Origin: Pseudoalteromonas atlantica
GTDB taxonomy: Bacteria; Pseudomonadota; Gammaproteobacteria; Enterobacterales; Alteromonadaceae
Reading direction: 5' to 3'
Assembly: GCA_007988745.1 (NCBI GenBank)
Contig: BJUT01000023.1
Location: forward strand, 1-57,979
DNA length: 57,979 bases
Shown here: positions 25,849 to 36,281 of the stretch, piece after piece
Numbering within the stretch: the first letter of the stretch is position 1
Layout: each line of letters begins with the position of its first letter
The notes under the pieces: generated by a model
Database searches by the model: none
The model's input: the letters and a program-made list of their open reading frames with translations, nothing else
Told to the model about the DNA's origin: nothing
Program-made: the position numbers and the translations under genes

Positions 25849-26256
25849 ATGAGTGATGATGCGGCTACATTAATGCGTAATCAAAAAATTATATTATTCG
25901 ATGCACAGTGCAAATTATGTAGTGCGTGGTGTAATTTTATTATTAGCATTTTTAAACTGTGCAGCGTGCAATCCCCAAAAGGTGCACTGCTATTAACTCA
26001 TTTTGGTTTTTCAACCACACAATACGCCTCAATGGTTTACCTACAAAACGGCAAAGCGTACACGCAAAGTCATGCTTTTTTTGAAGTAGTAAAGCAGCTA
26101 GGTTACCCCTATAAACTCGCCACTGTATTTAGTATTTTACCTAACACCTTTAATAACTGGCTGTACAATAAAATTGCTTTAAACCGATATACCTTATTTG
26201 GAAAATATCAGTATTGCAGAATACCCAATCCAGAAGATGCAAAACATTATTTATAA
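25849..26256 (+). CDS. DCC-family thiol-disulfide oxidoreductase-like protein
   Basis: A 135-residue DUF393 (DCC family) protein. The N-terminal ILFDAQCKLCSAWC carries the CxxC pair that gives the family its name, in a thioredoxin-like setting. A redox role is likely but no substrate is known. It lies 18 bases downstream of the RegA-like gene and is probably in the same operon, which would make it a candidate member of the redox-controlled group. A second DCC protein of different sequence lies at 31246-31644. Confidence 0.82.
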   Translation: MSDDAATLMRNQKIILFDAQCKLCSAWCNFIISIFKLCSVQSPKGALLLTHFGFSTTQYASMVYLQNGKAYTQSHAFFEVVKQLGYPYKLATVFSILPNTFNNWLYNKIALNRYTLFGKYQYCRIPNPEDAKHYL

Positions 26257-26346
26257 ACTAGTCGTTCACGCATTGCAGTATAAGTAGATGCTAGGTTTAA
26301 GTGGCTGTGCTAAAATCGCCGCGTTTTAAATTATCAGGGCTTTGAA

Positions 26347-26625
26347 ATGGCAAGTACAGCGCACGCACTCCACATATTGGTTAAACACAAAGAAATAGCA
26401 GAAGACATTATTAAGCAATTAGGTAAAGGTGCCAAGTTTCAAACCTTAGCTAAAAAATACTCGTCGTGCCCATCAGGTAAAAAAGGCGGTGACTTAGGTG
26501 AGTTTAGACGTGGGCAAATGGTTCCACAGTTTGACAAAATAGCCTTTAATGGCGCTATTTTAGAGCCACATTTAGTTAAAACTAAATTTGGCTGGCATGT
26601 AATTAAAGTGCTTTATCGTACTTAA
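26347..26625 (+). CDS. ppiC: peptidyl-prolyl cis-trans isomerase PpiC (parvulin)
   Basis: A 92-residue parvulin, close to E. coli PpiC. It has [11 protein letters not shown] at the start, the substrate-site block [28 protein letters not shown] and FGWHVIKVL at the end. It speeds cis-trans isomerisation at proline bonds in the cytoplasm; there is no signal peptide or membrane segment. The gene stands alone. Confidence 0.95.
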   Translation: MASTAHALHILVKHKEIAEDIIKQLGKGAKFQTLAKKYSSCPSGKKGGDLGEFRRGQMVPQFDKIAFNGAILEPHLVKTKFGWHVIKVLYRT

Positions 26626-26640
26626 TAAGCTCGCTGACAA

Positions 26641-26667
26641 ATAGTAAAAAGGCTGCACACTGCAGCC
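26641..26667 (-). terminator. terminator after the glutaredoxin-MauE gene
   Basis: A stem GGCTGCA / TGCAGCC with a three-base loop is followed on the minus strand by TTTTT. It lies between two converging genes and may also slow ppiC transcripts, though its plus-strand T-tail is weak. Confidence 0.7.
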
Positions 26668-26686
26668 TGTTTAGTATTCAGTTTTT

Positions 26687-27418
26687 TTATTTAATAAACA
26701 TCCAGATACCCGCAGCAATCATAAACAGGTTTTCGGTCAGAGAGACAAACCCCAGCGGTACATTACTATCTCCGCCAACACAGGCACATTTAAGCTCTCG
26801 TTTGTCTATGTAAACAGCCTTAATCACCGACACGGCACCAACACCCCCAATAAATAAAGAAATTGGTGCAACAATATAAGCTGAAAGCCCTGCAATCATG
26901 CCAATACTTACAAATGCTTCTAAAAATGGATACACATAAGCATATCTCACTACTTTCATCGCAAATAAATCATAGGTTATAAAAGAATTACTAAAGCTGT
27001 ATAAGTCGCGTAATTTTTGAATAGCCAGTACGCCCATTGTTAACGCGACAAACAGCATAACTGTATGTATAGAAAAAAGTGCAAAGCCAGTCGAGTAGCT
27101 AAATGCAAAGGCAAGCAATAAGGTAACCGCAAAAATGGCCGTTACGGGCGTATAAGTAGTACCTTGTTGGCCAGGCTCCGATTTATTAAAGTAAGCGCGC
27201 AGGTCGTCATACCCGCCAATGCGTTCGTTATCGATAAAAGTTTGTGGTGTGGTATCAACATTGTGCTTTTGTTGAAATGCATCGGTTTCTTCGCGCGAAG
27301 TCAGCGGCTTATCATCTACCTTATAGCCCTTTCGCTTAAGTAAATCTTTTGATTTGAGTCCAAACGGACATATATGTTCATCGGTTGCCATTCTATATAA
27401 TGTTGCTGACTTAGCCAT
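26687..27418 (-). CDS. glutaredoxin-MauE/DoxX-like membrane fusion protein
   Basis: A 243-residue two-part protein. Residues 1-80 are a glutaredoxin domain with CPFG in place of the classic CPYC, so it is a monothiol type, and TPQTFIDNERIGGYDDL supplies the glutathione-site motif. From about 90 onward there are four to five membrane helices of the MauE/DoxX-like type, with a late CAC motif (ELKCACVGG) that could relay electrons to the glutaredoxin. It probably works in membrane-linked thiol redox. The substrate is unknown. AAGGAGC precedes the start. Confidence 0.82.
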   Translation of the reverse strand: MAKSATLYRMATDEHICPFGLKSKDLLKRKGYKVDDKPLTSREETDAFQQKHNVDTTPQTFIDNERIGGYDDLRAYFNKSEPGQQGTTYTPVTAIFAVTLLLAFAFSYSTGFALFSIHTVMLFVALTMGVLAIQKLRDLYSFSNSFITYDLFAMKVVRYAYVYPFLEAFVSIGMIAGLSAYIVAPISLFIGGVGAVSVIKAVYIDKRELKCACVGGDSNVPLGFVSLTENLFMIAAGIWMFIK

Positions 27419-27755
27419 GCTTGCTCCTTATGCGTAATTAGTTACTTGTTAGCCCTTAAGTAAGAGTGAGAGTGAATGGCGGTATGAAAGAAGTTAATAG
27501 CACCTTGTAATATTTACGTGGCATTTGAAATAAAATAGCGCGCAGCACACTCATTAAGAACACAAAATAGACAATGCACGTATAGTGCCAGCACTTTTAT
27601 AAAAGTGCAGAGGGTAAGGCTTGAGTAGCAGAGGGTTTTTGTTAAAAGCTTATAGAAATATCGGCTCACGTAGGCAGTAAAGTTACACTGCACCCTTAAT
27701 AATCATATAAGACTGCATTGCGCAGCCTTATATATGTTAAACAGCAGCTTACTTG
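27419..27755. other. intergenic region, glutaredoxin-MauE / FrnE genes
   Basis: A 337-base gap between two minus-strand genes. It holds a perfect 18-base palindrome GCACTTTTATAAAAGTGC at 27591-27608 and a stem-loop at 27706-27732 with one mismatch just after the FrnE-like gene, which may act as a weak terminator. I see no supported small gene. Confidence 0.45.
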
Positions 27756-28415
27756 CTAAGCGTCTTGCTTGGCTTCTTCTTCACTAATTTGCTTAAGTGC
27801 TTGAATAAATGAATCGCTTGGTTGTCCGCCACTAATTGCATATTTATCGTTGATAATAAATGTAGGAACTGAAGTAATACCCATTTGCTTAAAGCGGTCT
27901 TGCTCTTGGCGTACTGTTTGAACGTATTTATCTGAGTGTAAAATACTACGCGCCTGTTCTTTATCAAGGCCAACACTTTCTACTACATCAAGCAGTGCCT
28001 CTTCTTGATTTAAGTATTTTAAATCGGTGAAGTGTGCTTCAAACATGGCAAGCTTTAATTCGGTTTGCTTATCTTCTTCACGCGCCCAAGTAAGTAGGCG
28101 GTGTAAATCAAAGCTGTTGATCATGATGCGCTCACCATCAAAATTAAAGGTAAACCCGGCACGCTGACCTGCTTCGTACATGTTTTTACGATTTTCATCG
28201 CCTTGCTCTTCGCTTAGGTTGTACTTTTGCATTAGGTGCTCATTTAAATTTTGACCTTCAAGCGGCATGTCAGGATTTAGCTCAAAAGGATGCCACGTAA
28301 TATCTGCACTCATTTCGTCTTTAAGTTGGCCAAGCGCTGTTTCTAGGTTTTTGTAACCTATTACGCACCATGGGCACATTACGTCTGACACGATATCAAT
28401 TTTAAAGTTTTTCAT
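27756..28415 (-). CDS. DsbA-family oxidoreductase, FrnE-like
   Basis: About 219 residues of thioredoxin-like fold with an inserted helical domain, as in FrnE and 2-hydroxychromene-2-carboxylate isomerase relatives. The active motif CPWC is at residues 14-17 and a cis-Pro segment TSVPTFII lies near 185. There is no signal peptide, so it is a cytoplasmic dithiol oxidoreductase. I use the ATG at 28415 because the AAGGA site then lies 5 bases upstream; the ATG at 28421 overlaps that site. Confidence 0.88.
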   Translation of the reverse strand: MKNFKIDIVSDVMCPWCVIGYKNLETALGQLKDEMSADITWHPFELNPDMPLEGQNLNEHLMQKYNLSEEQGDENRKNMYEAGQRAGFTFNFDGERIMINSFDLHRLLTWAREEDKQTELKLAMFEAHFTDLKYLNQEEALLDVVESVGLDKEQARSILHSDKYVQTVRQEQDRFKQMGITSVPTFIINDKYAISGGQPSDSFIQALKQISEEEAKQDA

Positions 28416-28488
28416 ATTCATCCTTTTGCGGATTGCTTTTGTATAACAAACGATATTGGGATGAAGTATGCATTATCAATCCTCAAAC

Positions 28489-28518
28489 TAAAAAGAGCAG
28501 CTAATTGCTGCTCTTTTT
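28489..28518. terminator. terminator after the M24 peptidase gene
   Basis: An 11-base stem AAAAGAGCAGC / GCTGCTCTTTT with a five-base loop. Its minus-strand T-run follows the peptidase stop by a few bases; it may work in both directions. Confidence 0.85.
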
Positions 28519-28526
28519 TAAAGGGT

Positions 28527-29747
28527 TTAAGCGTTAAGCCCAAACGGGTCGTCAATACTATAACTTGGTTGTGTAAACCAATGCGGGCCGTTGTCGGTCA
28601 TATAAAAGTGATCCTCCAAACGTACACCAAACTCATCAGGTATAACTAGCATTGGCTCGTTACTAAAACACATGCCAGGTGCAAGTGGGGTTTTGTCTCC
28701 ACCTACTAAGTAAGGCCATTCGTGAATATCTAAGCCAATACCATGGCCCGTACGATGCGGGCAGCCCGGTGTTTGGTACTGTGGCCCCAATCCTTGAGCC
28801 GCTAAATAGTGACGAGCGCCTGCGTCAACTGCTTCACACGTAGCGCCAATTTTTGCAGCACTAAAAGCGGCGAGTTGCGCTGCTTTTTCATGATCCCAAA
28901 ACATCCGTTGTCGCACTGTTGGCTCACCAAATACATAGGTGCGGGTTATATCTGAAAGGTAATCATGCACTTTGCAACCGGTATCTATTAATACCATATC
29001 GCCTTTTTTAAGCACTTGCGCATCTTTAACGCCATGTGGAAATGAGGTCGCCACACCAAACAATACAATGCAAAAATAGTTACCGGGGGCACCTACCTTT
29101 TGATGCGCTTTTTTAATGAAGGCTTCTACCTCTGTGGTGGTAATACCTTCATATAGCATGCTTGCAGTTGCTTGGTGCACTGCAAGGGTCATATCCATTG
29201 CACATTGCATAAGCGCTAATTCATTTACCGACTTATGCATGCGGCAATGTGCAGTAACGCTTTGTGCATTAACTATATTTAAGCCTTTTTGCGCTTTGTT
29301 TATACCGTCGAATATAAAAAACTGTGCACTTTCATCAATGCCTATTGTGGCATTGTCATTAATGTTGAGCTGCTTGAGTACACTTACAAATAACGCATAA
29401 GGGTTTTCGTGCTCTTGCCAGCCATGAATGGGGCCTTCAATCACTTTAAAGCCGTTTAGGGTGCCAATTTCAAAATAAGGGGCTATGTATTGTACATCGC
29501 CTATAGCGGGTAAAATGGCGCCAACCATGCGCTCACTTGCATACCATTTCATGCCTGTAAAATAAGTAAGGTTTGTACCTGCATTTAAATAAATTGCATC
29601 TATATTATTTGCTTGCATATAAGCTTGTGCTTTTGCAATGCGCTGTAAATATTCATCTGCTTGAATAGGGGTTACATTGGCGGTCATATTGCTTAATCCC
29701 GCTAATGCTTGCTCGCTTGTGTGTGTACCAACGCCTAGTGTGGCCAT
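28527..29747 (-). CDS. M24 family Xaa-Pro peptidase
   Basis: A 406-residue pita-bread metallopeptidase, related to Xaa-Pro dipeptidase and aminopeptidase P. The two-metal site is readable: Asp in VLIDTGC, Asp in YLSDITRTY, His in HRTGHGIGLDIHE, Glu in NEPML and Glu in RLEDHF. It likely cleaves peptides with proline in the second position. The start is the ATG at 29747, which has a perfect AAGGAG site 7 bases upstream; a longer frame to 29780 is not needed. It is a single-gene unit. Confidence 0.9.
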   Translation of the reverse strand: MATLGVGTHTSEQALAGLSNMTANVTPIQADEYLQRIAKAQAYMQANNIDAIYLNAGTNLTYFTGMKWYASERMVGAILPAIGDVQYIAPYFEIGTLNGFKVIEGPIHGWQEHENPYALFVSVLKQLNINDNATIGIDESAQFFIFDGINKAQKGLNIVNAQSVTAHCRMHKSVNELALMQCAMDMTLAVHQATASMLYEGITTTEVEAFIKKAHQKVGAPGNYFCIVLFGVATSFPHGVKDAQVLKKGDMVLIDTGCKVHDYLSDITRTYVFGEPTVRQRMFWDHEKAAQLAAFSAAKIGATCEAVDAGARHYLAAQGLGPQYQTPGCPHRTGHGIGLDIHEWPYLVGGDKTPLAPGMCFSNEPMLVIPDEFGVRLEDHFYMTDNGPHWFTQPSYSIDDPFGLNA

Positions 29748-29905
29748 AAAAGTCTCCTTGGTTTCAATACCAAGCTGCATAAATACTTGAGCAATTGAAC
29801 AAATTAAATTTCACTAAAATGTTAAAAAGCCCCAATAAGCAGATTGGTGTTAGGCATTGTGTGTAATGTAAAAGCATAATTCAATATTATGCGACAACAT
29901 GCATG

Positions 29906-30517
29906 CTAAGGTTTTTTAGCGTAAGGTAAACGCGATAATTTATTGCTAGTGTGGTAGCTATCAAGCCCTGTTACAGCCACTGTTTCAATGGCTTGTAAAT
30001 CTAAAAAGCCATCACTTTGTAGCGCCGCTTCATCTAAATACACATCGGTAATTTCACCTATAACCAGCTCTGTGCCATTAACGGCTAAGTGTTGGTGCTC
30101 AACGTATTTCACAGAGTATTTTAATCGCGACTCTTGCACAAAAGGGGCTGTAAATTCATTTAGGTATTCTGGCGTTAAACCTGTCGCGTCAAACTCTGAC
30201 TCGCCTTTATCGTAGCGGGCTGATGTTTGATGAGCTTGCTTATATATGGCCTTATTAACTTGGTTAATGGTGTAACAGCCGGTTTCTATGATGTTTTCGA
30301 ACGTATGTCGAGGCACGCTATTAGGGCGCATTATCATGCCAACCAATGGCGGGTGAGCCCCTAAATGAATAACCGAGCTAACAATAGCTACATTTGTATT
30401 GCCTTGCTTGTCTTGCGTGCCAATTAAGTTGGCGCTTTTAAAACCCGAAAGTGAATTAATTAAATGAGTACGAGTGTGTTTTTCAAGTGCGTTTATGCGC
30501 TCTTTAGTAAAATGCAT
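29906..30517 (-). CDS. flavin reductase family protein
   Basis: A 203-residue FMN-binding split-barrel protein of the flavin reductase-like group. NLIGTQDKQGNTNVAIVSSV and the HPPLVGMIMRP segment fit the FMN-binding core, and GCYTINQVN fits the following helix. Such proteins reduce free flavin or act as flavoprotein oxidoreductases. It is the last gene of a three-gene operon with an SDR enzyme (9 bases upstream) and a DCC protein. Confidence 0.85.
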   Translation of the reverse strand: MHFTKERINALEKHTRTHLINSLSGFKSANLIGTQDKQGNTNVAIVSSVIHLGAHPPLVGMIMRPNSVPRHTFENIIETGCYTINQVNKAIYKQAHQTSARYDKGESEFDATGLTPEYLNEFTAPFVQESRLKYSVKYVEHQHLAVNGTELVIGEITDVYLDEAALQSDGFLDLQAIETVAVTGLDSYHTSNKLSRLPYAKKP

Positions 30518-30526
30518 TAAAGGTCC

Positions 30527-31249
30527 TTACCAGGGTATGGCTTCGCCTTGCCAATCTAAATAGGCGGGCTCACCGTTAAGTTCTAAATGAGGGTTATTAA
30601 ACGTAAATGTAAAAAGCTGTTTAGCTACAAATTCAGCGCTAAAAAGCTTATCCGCAGGCACGTTTTTTTGAAATGGTTTTGAAAGCGCAGTATCGGTAGT
30701 GCCCGGATGAAATAACACCAGTTTAGTATTTTTAGCTCGGCGCGCCAGTTCTACCGCTGCGGTTTTAAATAGCATGTTTAAGGCCGCTTTAGATGCGCGG
30801 TATGTATACCAACCGCCTAATTTATTATCGTTAATACTGCCCACACGCGCACTGAGCGCCGTTATAGTGCACTGCGTTTTATGTGTTAACAGCGGCAAAA
30901 TGCTTTGTAAGCACAGCAAGGGAGTGAGTGTGTTGGAATTAAATAATTCATTAAAATAGTCTGCGTTTAGCTCTTCTAGCTTTTTTTCTGGCATGTGGGT
31001 TTTGTTGTGCAATGTGCCATTGAACATAACGACTTGTTGAATCTCGGCATTTTGCTCTTTTAAGTAAGTTGTAACCTTGGCTAAACTTTGCGCTGTGTAA
31101 TCGCTCTTTAGGTAAACAACATTACTATTTGTATCTGCCTTTTTTGAGCTAACACATATAACTTGCACTGTGGGTGCATTTATTTGTAGGTGCTCAATAT
31201 AAGCTTGTGCTATTGCGCTGCTGGCACCAAATAAAACAATTGTTTTCAT
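30527..31249 (-). CDS. SDR family oxidoreductase
   Basis: A 240-residue short-chain dehydrogenase/reductase. The nucleotide motif is GASSAIAQ at 8-15 (one residue off the usual TGxxxGIG), and the catalytic pair is in YRASK. It resembles C-factor-like SDRs of gammaproteobacteria. The substrate is unknown. The start overlaps the upstream DCC gene stop by ATGA, and the flavin reductase follows, so the three are co-expressed. Confidence 0.85.
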   Translation of the reverse strand: MKTIVLFGASSAIAQAYIEHLQINAPTVQVICVSSKKADTNSNVVYLKSDYTAQSLAKVTTYLKEQNAEIQQVVMFNGTLHNKTHMPEKKLEELNADYFNELFNSNTLTPLLCLQSILPLLTHKTQCTITALSARVGSINDNKLGGWYTYRASKAALNMLFKTAAVELARRAKNTKLVLFHPGTTDTALSKPFQKNVPADKLFSAEFVAKQLFTFTFNNPHLELNGEPAYLDWQGEAIPW

Positions 31250-31644
31250 TGTTTGTCCTTTGTATTAACAGTGCATTGGCCGTTTAAACAGGAGGCGTTT
31301 GGCATGAGCAAACGGCTTATTTTTTGTCTGTGTTTTGCAAAAAACATATAGGCGGCATCAGCGAAGTAGCGAATTATTGGCAAGCGAAAAATTTTCAACC
31401 AGCGGTATTTTCCTACTGTTTTCCACGCTTGATAGGTAACATCTAAGCCGTAAATCATCTCGCCAGTTGGTAACTGTGCATGCAATATAGCCATGGCCTT
31501 GTTTTTATTAACACTTGGATAACGTGCGCTAAAATCGTGGCTATTAAGGTCTTCTAAAACAATTTTATGTTTAGTATCAGCATCTTTAAGGTGCTGCATT
31601 TCGGTATTGCAAAGCGGGCAGCTGGCGTCGTAAAAAATGATCAT
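31246..31644 (-). CDS. DCC-family thiol-disulfide oxidoreductase-like protein
   Basis: A 132-residue DUF393 protein and the first gene of the DCC-SDR-flavin reductase operon. FYDASCPLC near the start holds the CxxC pair. A second cysteine pair, SCLNGQC, lies close to the C-terminus and is unusual; it could resolve a disulfide in the same protein. A redox role in step with the two oxidoreductases is a reasonable inference. Confidence 0.85.
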   Translation of the reverse strand: MIIFYDASCPLCNTEMQHLKDADTKHKIVLEDLNSHDFSARYPSVNKNKAMAILHAQLPTGEMIYGLDVTYQAWKTVGKYRWLKIFRLPIIRYFADAAYMFFAKHRQKISRLLMPNASCLNGQCTVNTKDKQ

Positions 31645-31764
31645 AAAAGCCGTTTTCTAATAATTTACATATAGCTAATTACGATTCACCATTGCAAATG
31701 GATCTATTAAATCTGCGCTCATGATGATATTAATAGCATTCCATGAAACAAAGGAGACTGAGAA

Positions 31765-34410
31765 ATGAGTGAACAATATGCCGCCTTGCGAGGTAATGTT
31801 AATTTACTTGGGCAGCTACTAGGACAAACTATTAAAGATGCCCAAGGCCAAGCGATTTTAGATAAAGTAGAGGAAATTCGTGCTTTATCAAAGTCATCTC
31901 GCAGTGGTAATGAAGACGACAGACAAGCGCTAATTGAGGTACTACATGCGCTTAGTGATGAAGAGCTTTTACCGGTTGCCCGTTCATTTAATCATTTTTT
32001 AAATTTAGCTAATGTAGCAGAGCAGTTCCACACTGTTTCGCGTTTTAATGATGTTGGTTTTTGCCAACTAAATCCTCTCACTCAAACATTAAAAACGTTA
32101 ACTGCAAAAGCAAAAGAAGGCCAATTAGATAGTAATCATCTGGCCGAAACACTCTCAAAACTCCACATAAACTTAGTATTAACCGCTCACCCAACCGAGG
32201 TGACGCGCCGTACCATTATTAATAAGCACGTAGAATTAAGTGATTGTTTAGCCTCGCTTGAGCGCAAAGACAATTTACCACAAGAGCGTGAAGCTATTTT
32301 AAACCGTATCGCTCAGCTTATCAGCCAAGCATGGCACACCGATGATATTCGTCGTTCTCGCCCAAGCCCAGTTGATGAAGCTAAATGGGGATACGCTGTT
32401 ATTGAAAACAGCTTATGGCATGCTGTGCCACGCTTTTTACGTGAGTTTTCAGATCAAGTTAAAGAGCATTTAAGTTTAGAGCTTCCGATTGATTACAGCC
32501 CCATTGAGTTTACCTCTTGGATGGGCGGAGACCGTGACGGTAACCCATTTGTAACCGCACAGGTAACACAGCAAGTACTTGACCATGGTCGTTGGATGGC
32601 ACTTGATTTATACAGCCGTGATATTGACACGCTAAGCGCAGAGCTGAGCATGTCAGATGCAAGCGATGAGCTAATTGAGCTGGCAGGACAAGACTTTGAA
32701 CCTTATCGCGCTGTACTTAAAAAGCTTAAAAACCAAGTCTCTGAAACAGTGGTGCATTTAGGTGCAAAAATCAAGAATAAGCGCAGCGATTCAGAAGACT
32801 TAATCACTGATATAAATCAAATCAAGCACCCAGTAGAGGTGTGCTATCGCTCTTTATTAAAGTGCAACATGAAAGTTGTCGCCGATGGTTTATTACTTGA
32901 TTTACTGCACCGTATAAATAGCTTTGGCCTGCGTTTGGCAAAACTTGATGTACGCCAAGATTCAGACCGCCACAGCGATGTGTTTTCTGAGCTTACACGC
33001 CACCTAGGCTTAGGCGATTACAACCAATGGCAAGAGCAAGACAAACAAGCATTTTTGCTTACCGAGCTTAATTCTCGCCGTCCGCTTATTCCTAAAAACT
33101 GGCAACCAAGTCCAGAGGTGCAAGAAGTACTCGACACCTTTGATGTAATAGCTAAGCAAGATGAAAAAACATTTGGCTTGTACATTATTTCAATGGCGCG
33201 TACCGCCTCTGACATTTTAGCTGTACAACTGCTTTTAAAAGAAAGTGGCTGTCAGTTTGATTTACCAGTAGCGCCTTTGTTTGAAACGCTTGACGATTTA
33301 AACGCTGGTAGTGATGTAATTACCACTTTGCTTGATAACGTATGGTACCGCGGGCATATTAAAAATACCCAAAATGTCATGATTGGTTATTCTGATTCAG
33401 CTAAAGATGCCGGCATGATGGCCGCAGGCTGGGCACAGTACGAAGCAATGGATAAACTAGTGCAGCTTGCCGATGAGCGCGGCATTGAACTTGTTTTATT
33501 CCATGGTCGTGGTGGTACGGTAGGGCGCGGTGGGGCACCTGCTGCACAAGCATTGCATTCACAACCGCCTGGTTCATTAAAAGGTGGCTTGCGTGTAACT
33601 GAGCAAGGCGAAATGATCCGCTTTAAGTTTGGTTTACCCGATGTAGCACTGCAAAGTTTAAATATTTACGCCGGTGCCGTACTGCAAAGTAACTTATTAC
33701 CACCGCCAGAGCCTAAGCAAGAATGGCGTGAAGTGATGAAGTTGATAAGTGAGCAGTCGTGCGATCACTACCGTAATGTGGTTCGCCATGATGAAAACTT
33801 TGTTCCTTACTTTAGAATGGCAACGCCTGAGCTGGAGCTGTCTAAATTACCGTTGGGCTCGCGTCCTGCGAAACGTAACCCAAATGGTGGGGTAGAGAGC
33901 TTACGTGCTATTCCATGGATTTTTGCATGGAGCCAAAACCGTTTAATGTTACCTGCATGGCTTGGCGCATTAACAGGCTTAAAAGCGGCACTCGATAAAT
34001 ACGGCATAGAAACACTGCACGAAATGAGCCTGCAATGGCCATTTTTCAGAGCACGTCTTGAAATGCTAGAAATGGTATTTAGTAAAGCCGATAGCTGGTT
34101 AAGTGAGCATTACGATAACGCGCTGGTGGAAGATATGTACAAACCATTAGGTATCTCGTTACGTAAAGAGCTAGAAGAAGCAATTAGCTTAGTGCAATCG
34201 CTTAGCCCGCAAAATAGCTTATTGGCAGATCAACCATGGATAAAAGAGTCGATTGCACTGCGTAATCCGTACACCGATCCGCTTAATGTACTGCAAGTTG
34301 AGCTGCTGCGCCGTTCGCGCTCAAGCGATAAAGTAAGTGAAGGTGATATTGATAATGCATTAATGATCACCATGACAGGTATTGCTGCAGGTATGCGCAA
34401 TACTGGTTAG
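31765..34410 (+). CDS. ppc: phosphoenolpyruvate carboxylase
   Basis: An 881-residue enzyme that adds bicarbonate to PEP to make oxaloacetate and refill the TCA cycle. Diagnostic blocks are present: [46 protein letters not shown] and the C-terminal [10 protein letters not shown]. Length is that of E. coli Ppc. A good AAGGAG site precedes the start. The gene is monocistronic with its own terminator. Confidence 0.98.
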   Translation: MSEQYAALRGNVNLLGQLLGQTIKDAQGQAILDKVEEIRALSKSSRSGNEDDRQALIEVLHALSDEELLPVARSFNHFLNLANVAEQFHTVSRFNDVGFCQLNPLTQTLKTLTAKAKEGQLDSNHLAETLSKLHINLVLTAHPTEVTRRTIINKHVELSDCLASLERKDNLPQEREAILNRIAQLISQAWHTDDIRRSRPSPVDEAKWGYAVIENSLWHAVPRFLREFSDQVKEHLSLELPIDYSPIEFTSWMGGDRDGNPFVTAQVTQQVLDHGRWMALDLYSRDIDTLSAELSMSDASDELIELAGQDFEPYRAVLKKLKNQVSETVVHLGAKIKNKRSDSEDLITDINQIKHPVEVCYRSLLKCNMKVVADGLLLDLLHRINSFGLRLAKLDVRQDSDRHSDVFSELTRHLGLGDYNQWQEQDKQAFLLTELNSRRPLIPKNWQPSPEVQEVLDTFDVIAKQDEKTFGLYIISMARTASDILAVQLLLKESGCQFDLPVAPLFETLDDLNAGSDVITTLLDNVWYRGHIKNTQNVMIGYSDSAKDAGMMAAGWAQYEAMDKLVQLADERGIELVLFHGRGGTVGRGGAPAAQALHSQPPGSLKGGLRVTEQGEMIRFKFGLPDVALQSLNIYAGAVLQSNLLPPPEPKQEWREVMKLISEQSCDHYRNVVRHDENFVPYFRMATPELELSKLPLGSRPAKRNPNGGVESLRAIPWIFAWSQNRLMLPAWLGALTGLKAALDKYGIETLHEMSLQWPFFRARLEMLEMVFSKADSWLSEHYDNALVEDMYKPLGISLRKELEEAISLVQSLSPQNSLLADQPWIKESIALRNPYTDPLNVLQVELLRRSRSSDKVSEGDIDNALMITMTGIAAGMRNTG

Positions 34411-34431
34411 TCTACTTTAACTTAAAAATAG

Positions 34432-34457
34432 GGGAGCACAGTGTGCTCCCTTTTTTT
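34432..34457 (+). terminator. ppc terminator
   Basis: An eight-base stem GGGAGCAC / GTGCTCCC with a three-base loop and seven Ts, about 20 bases after the stop codon. Confidence 0.92.
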
Positions 34458-34517
34458 GCTGGCATTTAGGCGCCTAACCTTTTAAACTACTTAGCCATTA
34501 AATAATTATAATATGTT

Positions 34518-35444
34518 ATGGCATCAGCAACTTTTACTGTGCAACAAGACACAGCACTCACAAATTCACATATCTCATTAAGCGTTACGCAAACTCAAGC
34601 ATTACGCAGCCAATTAAAAGCCCAGCGCGGTATTTTACATCCTAACGATATTAGCCAATTATGCGCGCAACTTAATGTATCTGATGACGCGTTATTACAA
34701 GGTTTAGTGCCTTTAGCGTCTGAATTTTCGGTGGCTCCTGTTTCTCACTTTCATGTGGGATCTATTGTTAAAGCACTTGATGAGCAAGGTGATATAAATT
34801 TTTATTTTGGTGCGAATGTAGAGTTTGATCACCAAGCGCTTAGTTTAGTCGTGCATGCAGAGCAGTCGGCGATTAACAATGCGTGGTTAAATGGCGCAAA
34901 AAAAATACTAAAAATAGCAATTAGCGATGCCCCATGTGGCTATTGCAGGCAGTTTATGAACGAACTGGCTGATGCAAAAGAGTTTGATATTTTACTACCA
35001 GATCAGCACTTTAAATTAGCTGATTTATTACCGCATTCATTTGGCCCCACAGATTTAGGCAACGATTTTAGCTTGTTTAACCCAAAACAGCAGCAACACA
35101 CATTTGCAGATACAGCCCTTGATGAAAAGCTAGCAGCCATGGCGCTAATGGCCTACGTACCTTACAGTAACAACTTTAGCGCAGTTAAAATAAGCACCTT
35201 TGATAATGGTGACTTTTACGGCAGTTACGCAGAAAACGCGGCTTACAGCCCAAGCCTTTCGCCACTACAAAGTGCGCTTAGTCAATTGTTTTTAGCGGGT
35301 CTTAGCTTTAACGATAAAACGATTAAAGCAATTACACTGTTAGAAACCCAAGGTCATGAAAACCAAGGGGGAGTTGCACGTGCGGTACTTGCAAGCTTTA
35401 GCAATTTGCCAGAAATAGAAGTGATTAGCGCAAAGCTAAGGTAA
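34518..35444 (+). CDS. cdd: cytidine deaminase
   Basis: A 308-residue two-domain cytidine deaminase that converts cytidine and deoxycytidine to uridine forms. The zinc site is H113 and E115 of HAE and C140/C143 of PCGYC. A second, degenerate deaminase domain follows, as in E. coli Cdd, which is also about 300 residues. It faces udp across a perfect palindromic terminator; both belong to pyrimidine nucleoside salvage. Confidence 0.95.
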   Translation: MASATFTVQQDTALTNSHISLSVTQTQALRSQLKAQRGILHPNDISQLCAQLNVSDDALLQGLVPLASEFSVAPVSHFHVGSIVKALDEQGDINFYFGANVEFDHQALSLVVHAEQSAINNAWLNGAKKILKIAISDAPCGYCRQFMNELADAKEFDILLPDQHFKLADLLPHSFGPTDLGNDFSLFNPKQQQHTFADTALDEKLAAMALMAYVPYSNNFSAVKISTFDNGDFYGSYAENAAYSPSLSPLQSALSQLFLAGLSFNDKTIKAITLLETQGHENQGGVARAVLASFSNLPEIEVISAKLR

Positions 35445-35470
35445 CCAGAGCTCAGGGTAAGCTAAAAACA

Positions 35471-35498
35471 ATAAAGCACAGCAATTGCTGTGCTTTAT
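35471..35498. terminator. perfect palindrome terminator between cdd and udp
   Basis: A 28-base perfect palindrome centred on CAATTG, with stem ATAAAGCACAGC. It can act in both directions between the converging cdd and udp genes. Confidence 0.8.
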
Positions 35499-35525
35499 GC
35501 GTTTTATTAAAGCGCTAAAAAGGCA

Positions 35526-36281
35526 TTAGCCTAATAGTACTTTTGCAGCTTCTAAAACCACAGCCACAGATTTTTTCTCAATTTCACCGTGATCAACATT
35601 TGGAATTTCTTGGCGAGTACGGTTAACCAATACACCGGCAACACACGCCGCTTTAAGGCCTAGCGCTGCACACATGGTAAATAAGGTAGCAGACTCCATT
35701 TCGTAGTTCATCACGCCTAGGTTTTGCCACTCTTCACAGCTACCTTGTAATGACTTAGGTACATAACCCGAATGCGTATCGTAACGCTCTTGCCCTGGGT
35801 AGAATGTGTCGCTTGAGGCAGTAATACCAATGTGGAAGTCGATATCTAGGTTTTTACACGCTTGCACCATAGCTTGAGTCGCAAAAAAGTCAGATACCGC
35901 AGGGTAGCTAAGTGGTGCAAAGTGTTGGCTTGCGCCATCTAAACGCACAGACGCTTGGCTTACTAAAATATCACCTTCATTAATATGTGGCTGAATTGCC
36001 CCAGTAGTACCAATACGTAAGAAAGTACGTACGCCAAGCTGTGCCAGCTCCTCTACAGCAATAGAGGTTGAAGGGCCGCCAATACCGGTTGAACAAATCA
36101 CCACAGAGTGACCATTTAACTGGCCTAAATAAACATGAAACTCACGTGTTTGAGCAAGGCTGGTTGGGTTGTCTAGGAATTGAGAAATGCGTGCAGCACG
36201 ATCTGGGTCACCAGGGACAATAGCAAGTTCAGCCCCTTTTAAATCGTCAATACATAATCCTAAGTGAAATACCTTTTCCAT
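35526..36281 (-). CDS. udp: uridine phosphorylase
   Basis: A 251-residue uridine phosphorylase, which splits uridine with phosphate to uracil and ribose-1-phosphate. VPGDPDRA binds phosphate and base, [11 protein letters not shown] and MEMESA-like [11 protein letters not shown] form the ribose site, and length matches E. coli Udp. It acts after Cdd in salvage. Confidence 0.96.
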   Translation of the reverse strand: MEKVFHLGLCIDDLKGAELAIVPGDPDRAARISQFLDNPTSLAQTREFHVYLGQLNGHSVVICSTGIGGPSTSIAVEELAQLGVRTFLRIGTTGAIQPHINEGDILVSQASVRLDGASQHFAPLSYPAVSDFFATQAMVQACKNLDIDFHIGITASSDTFYPGQERYDTHSGYVPKSLQGSCEEWQNLGVMNYEMESATLFTMCAALGLKAACVAGVLVNRTRQEIPNVDHGEIEKKSVAVVLEAAKVLLG

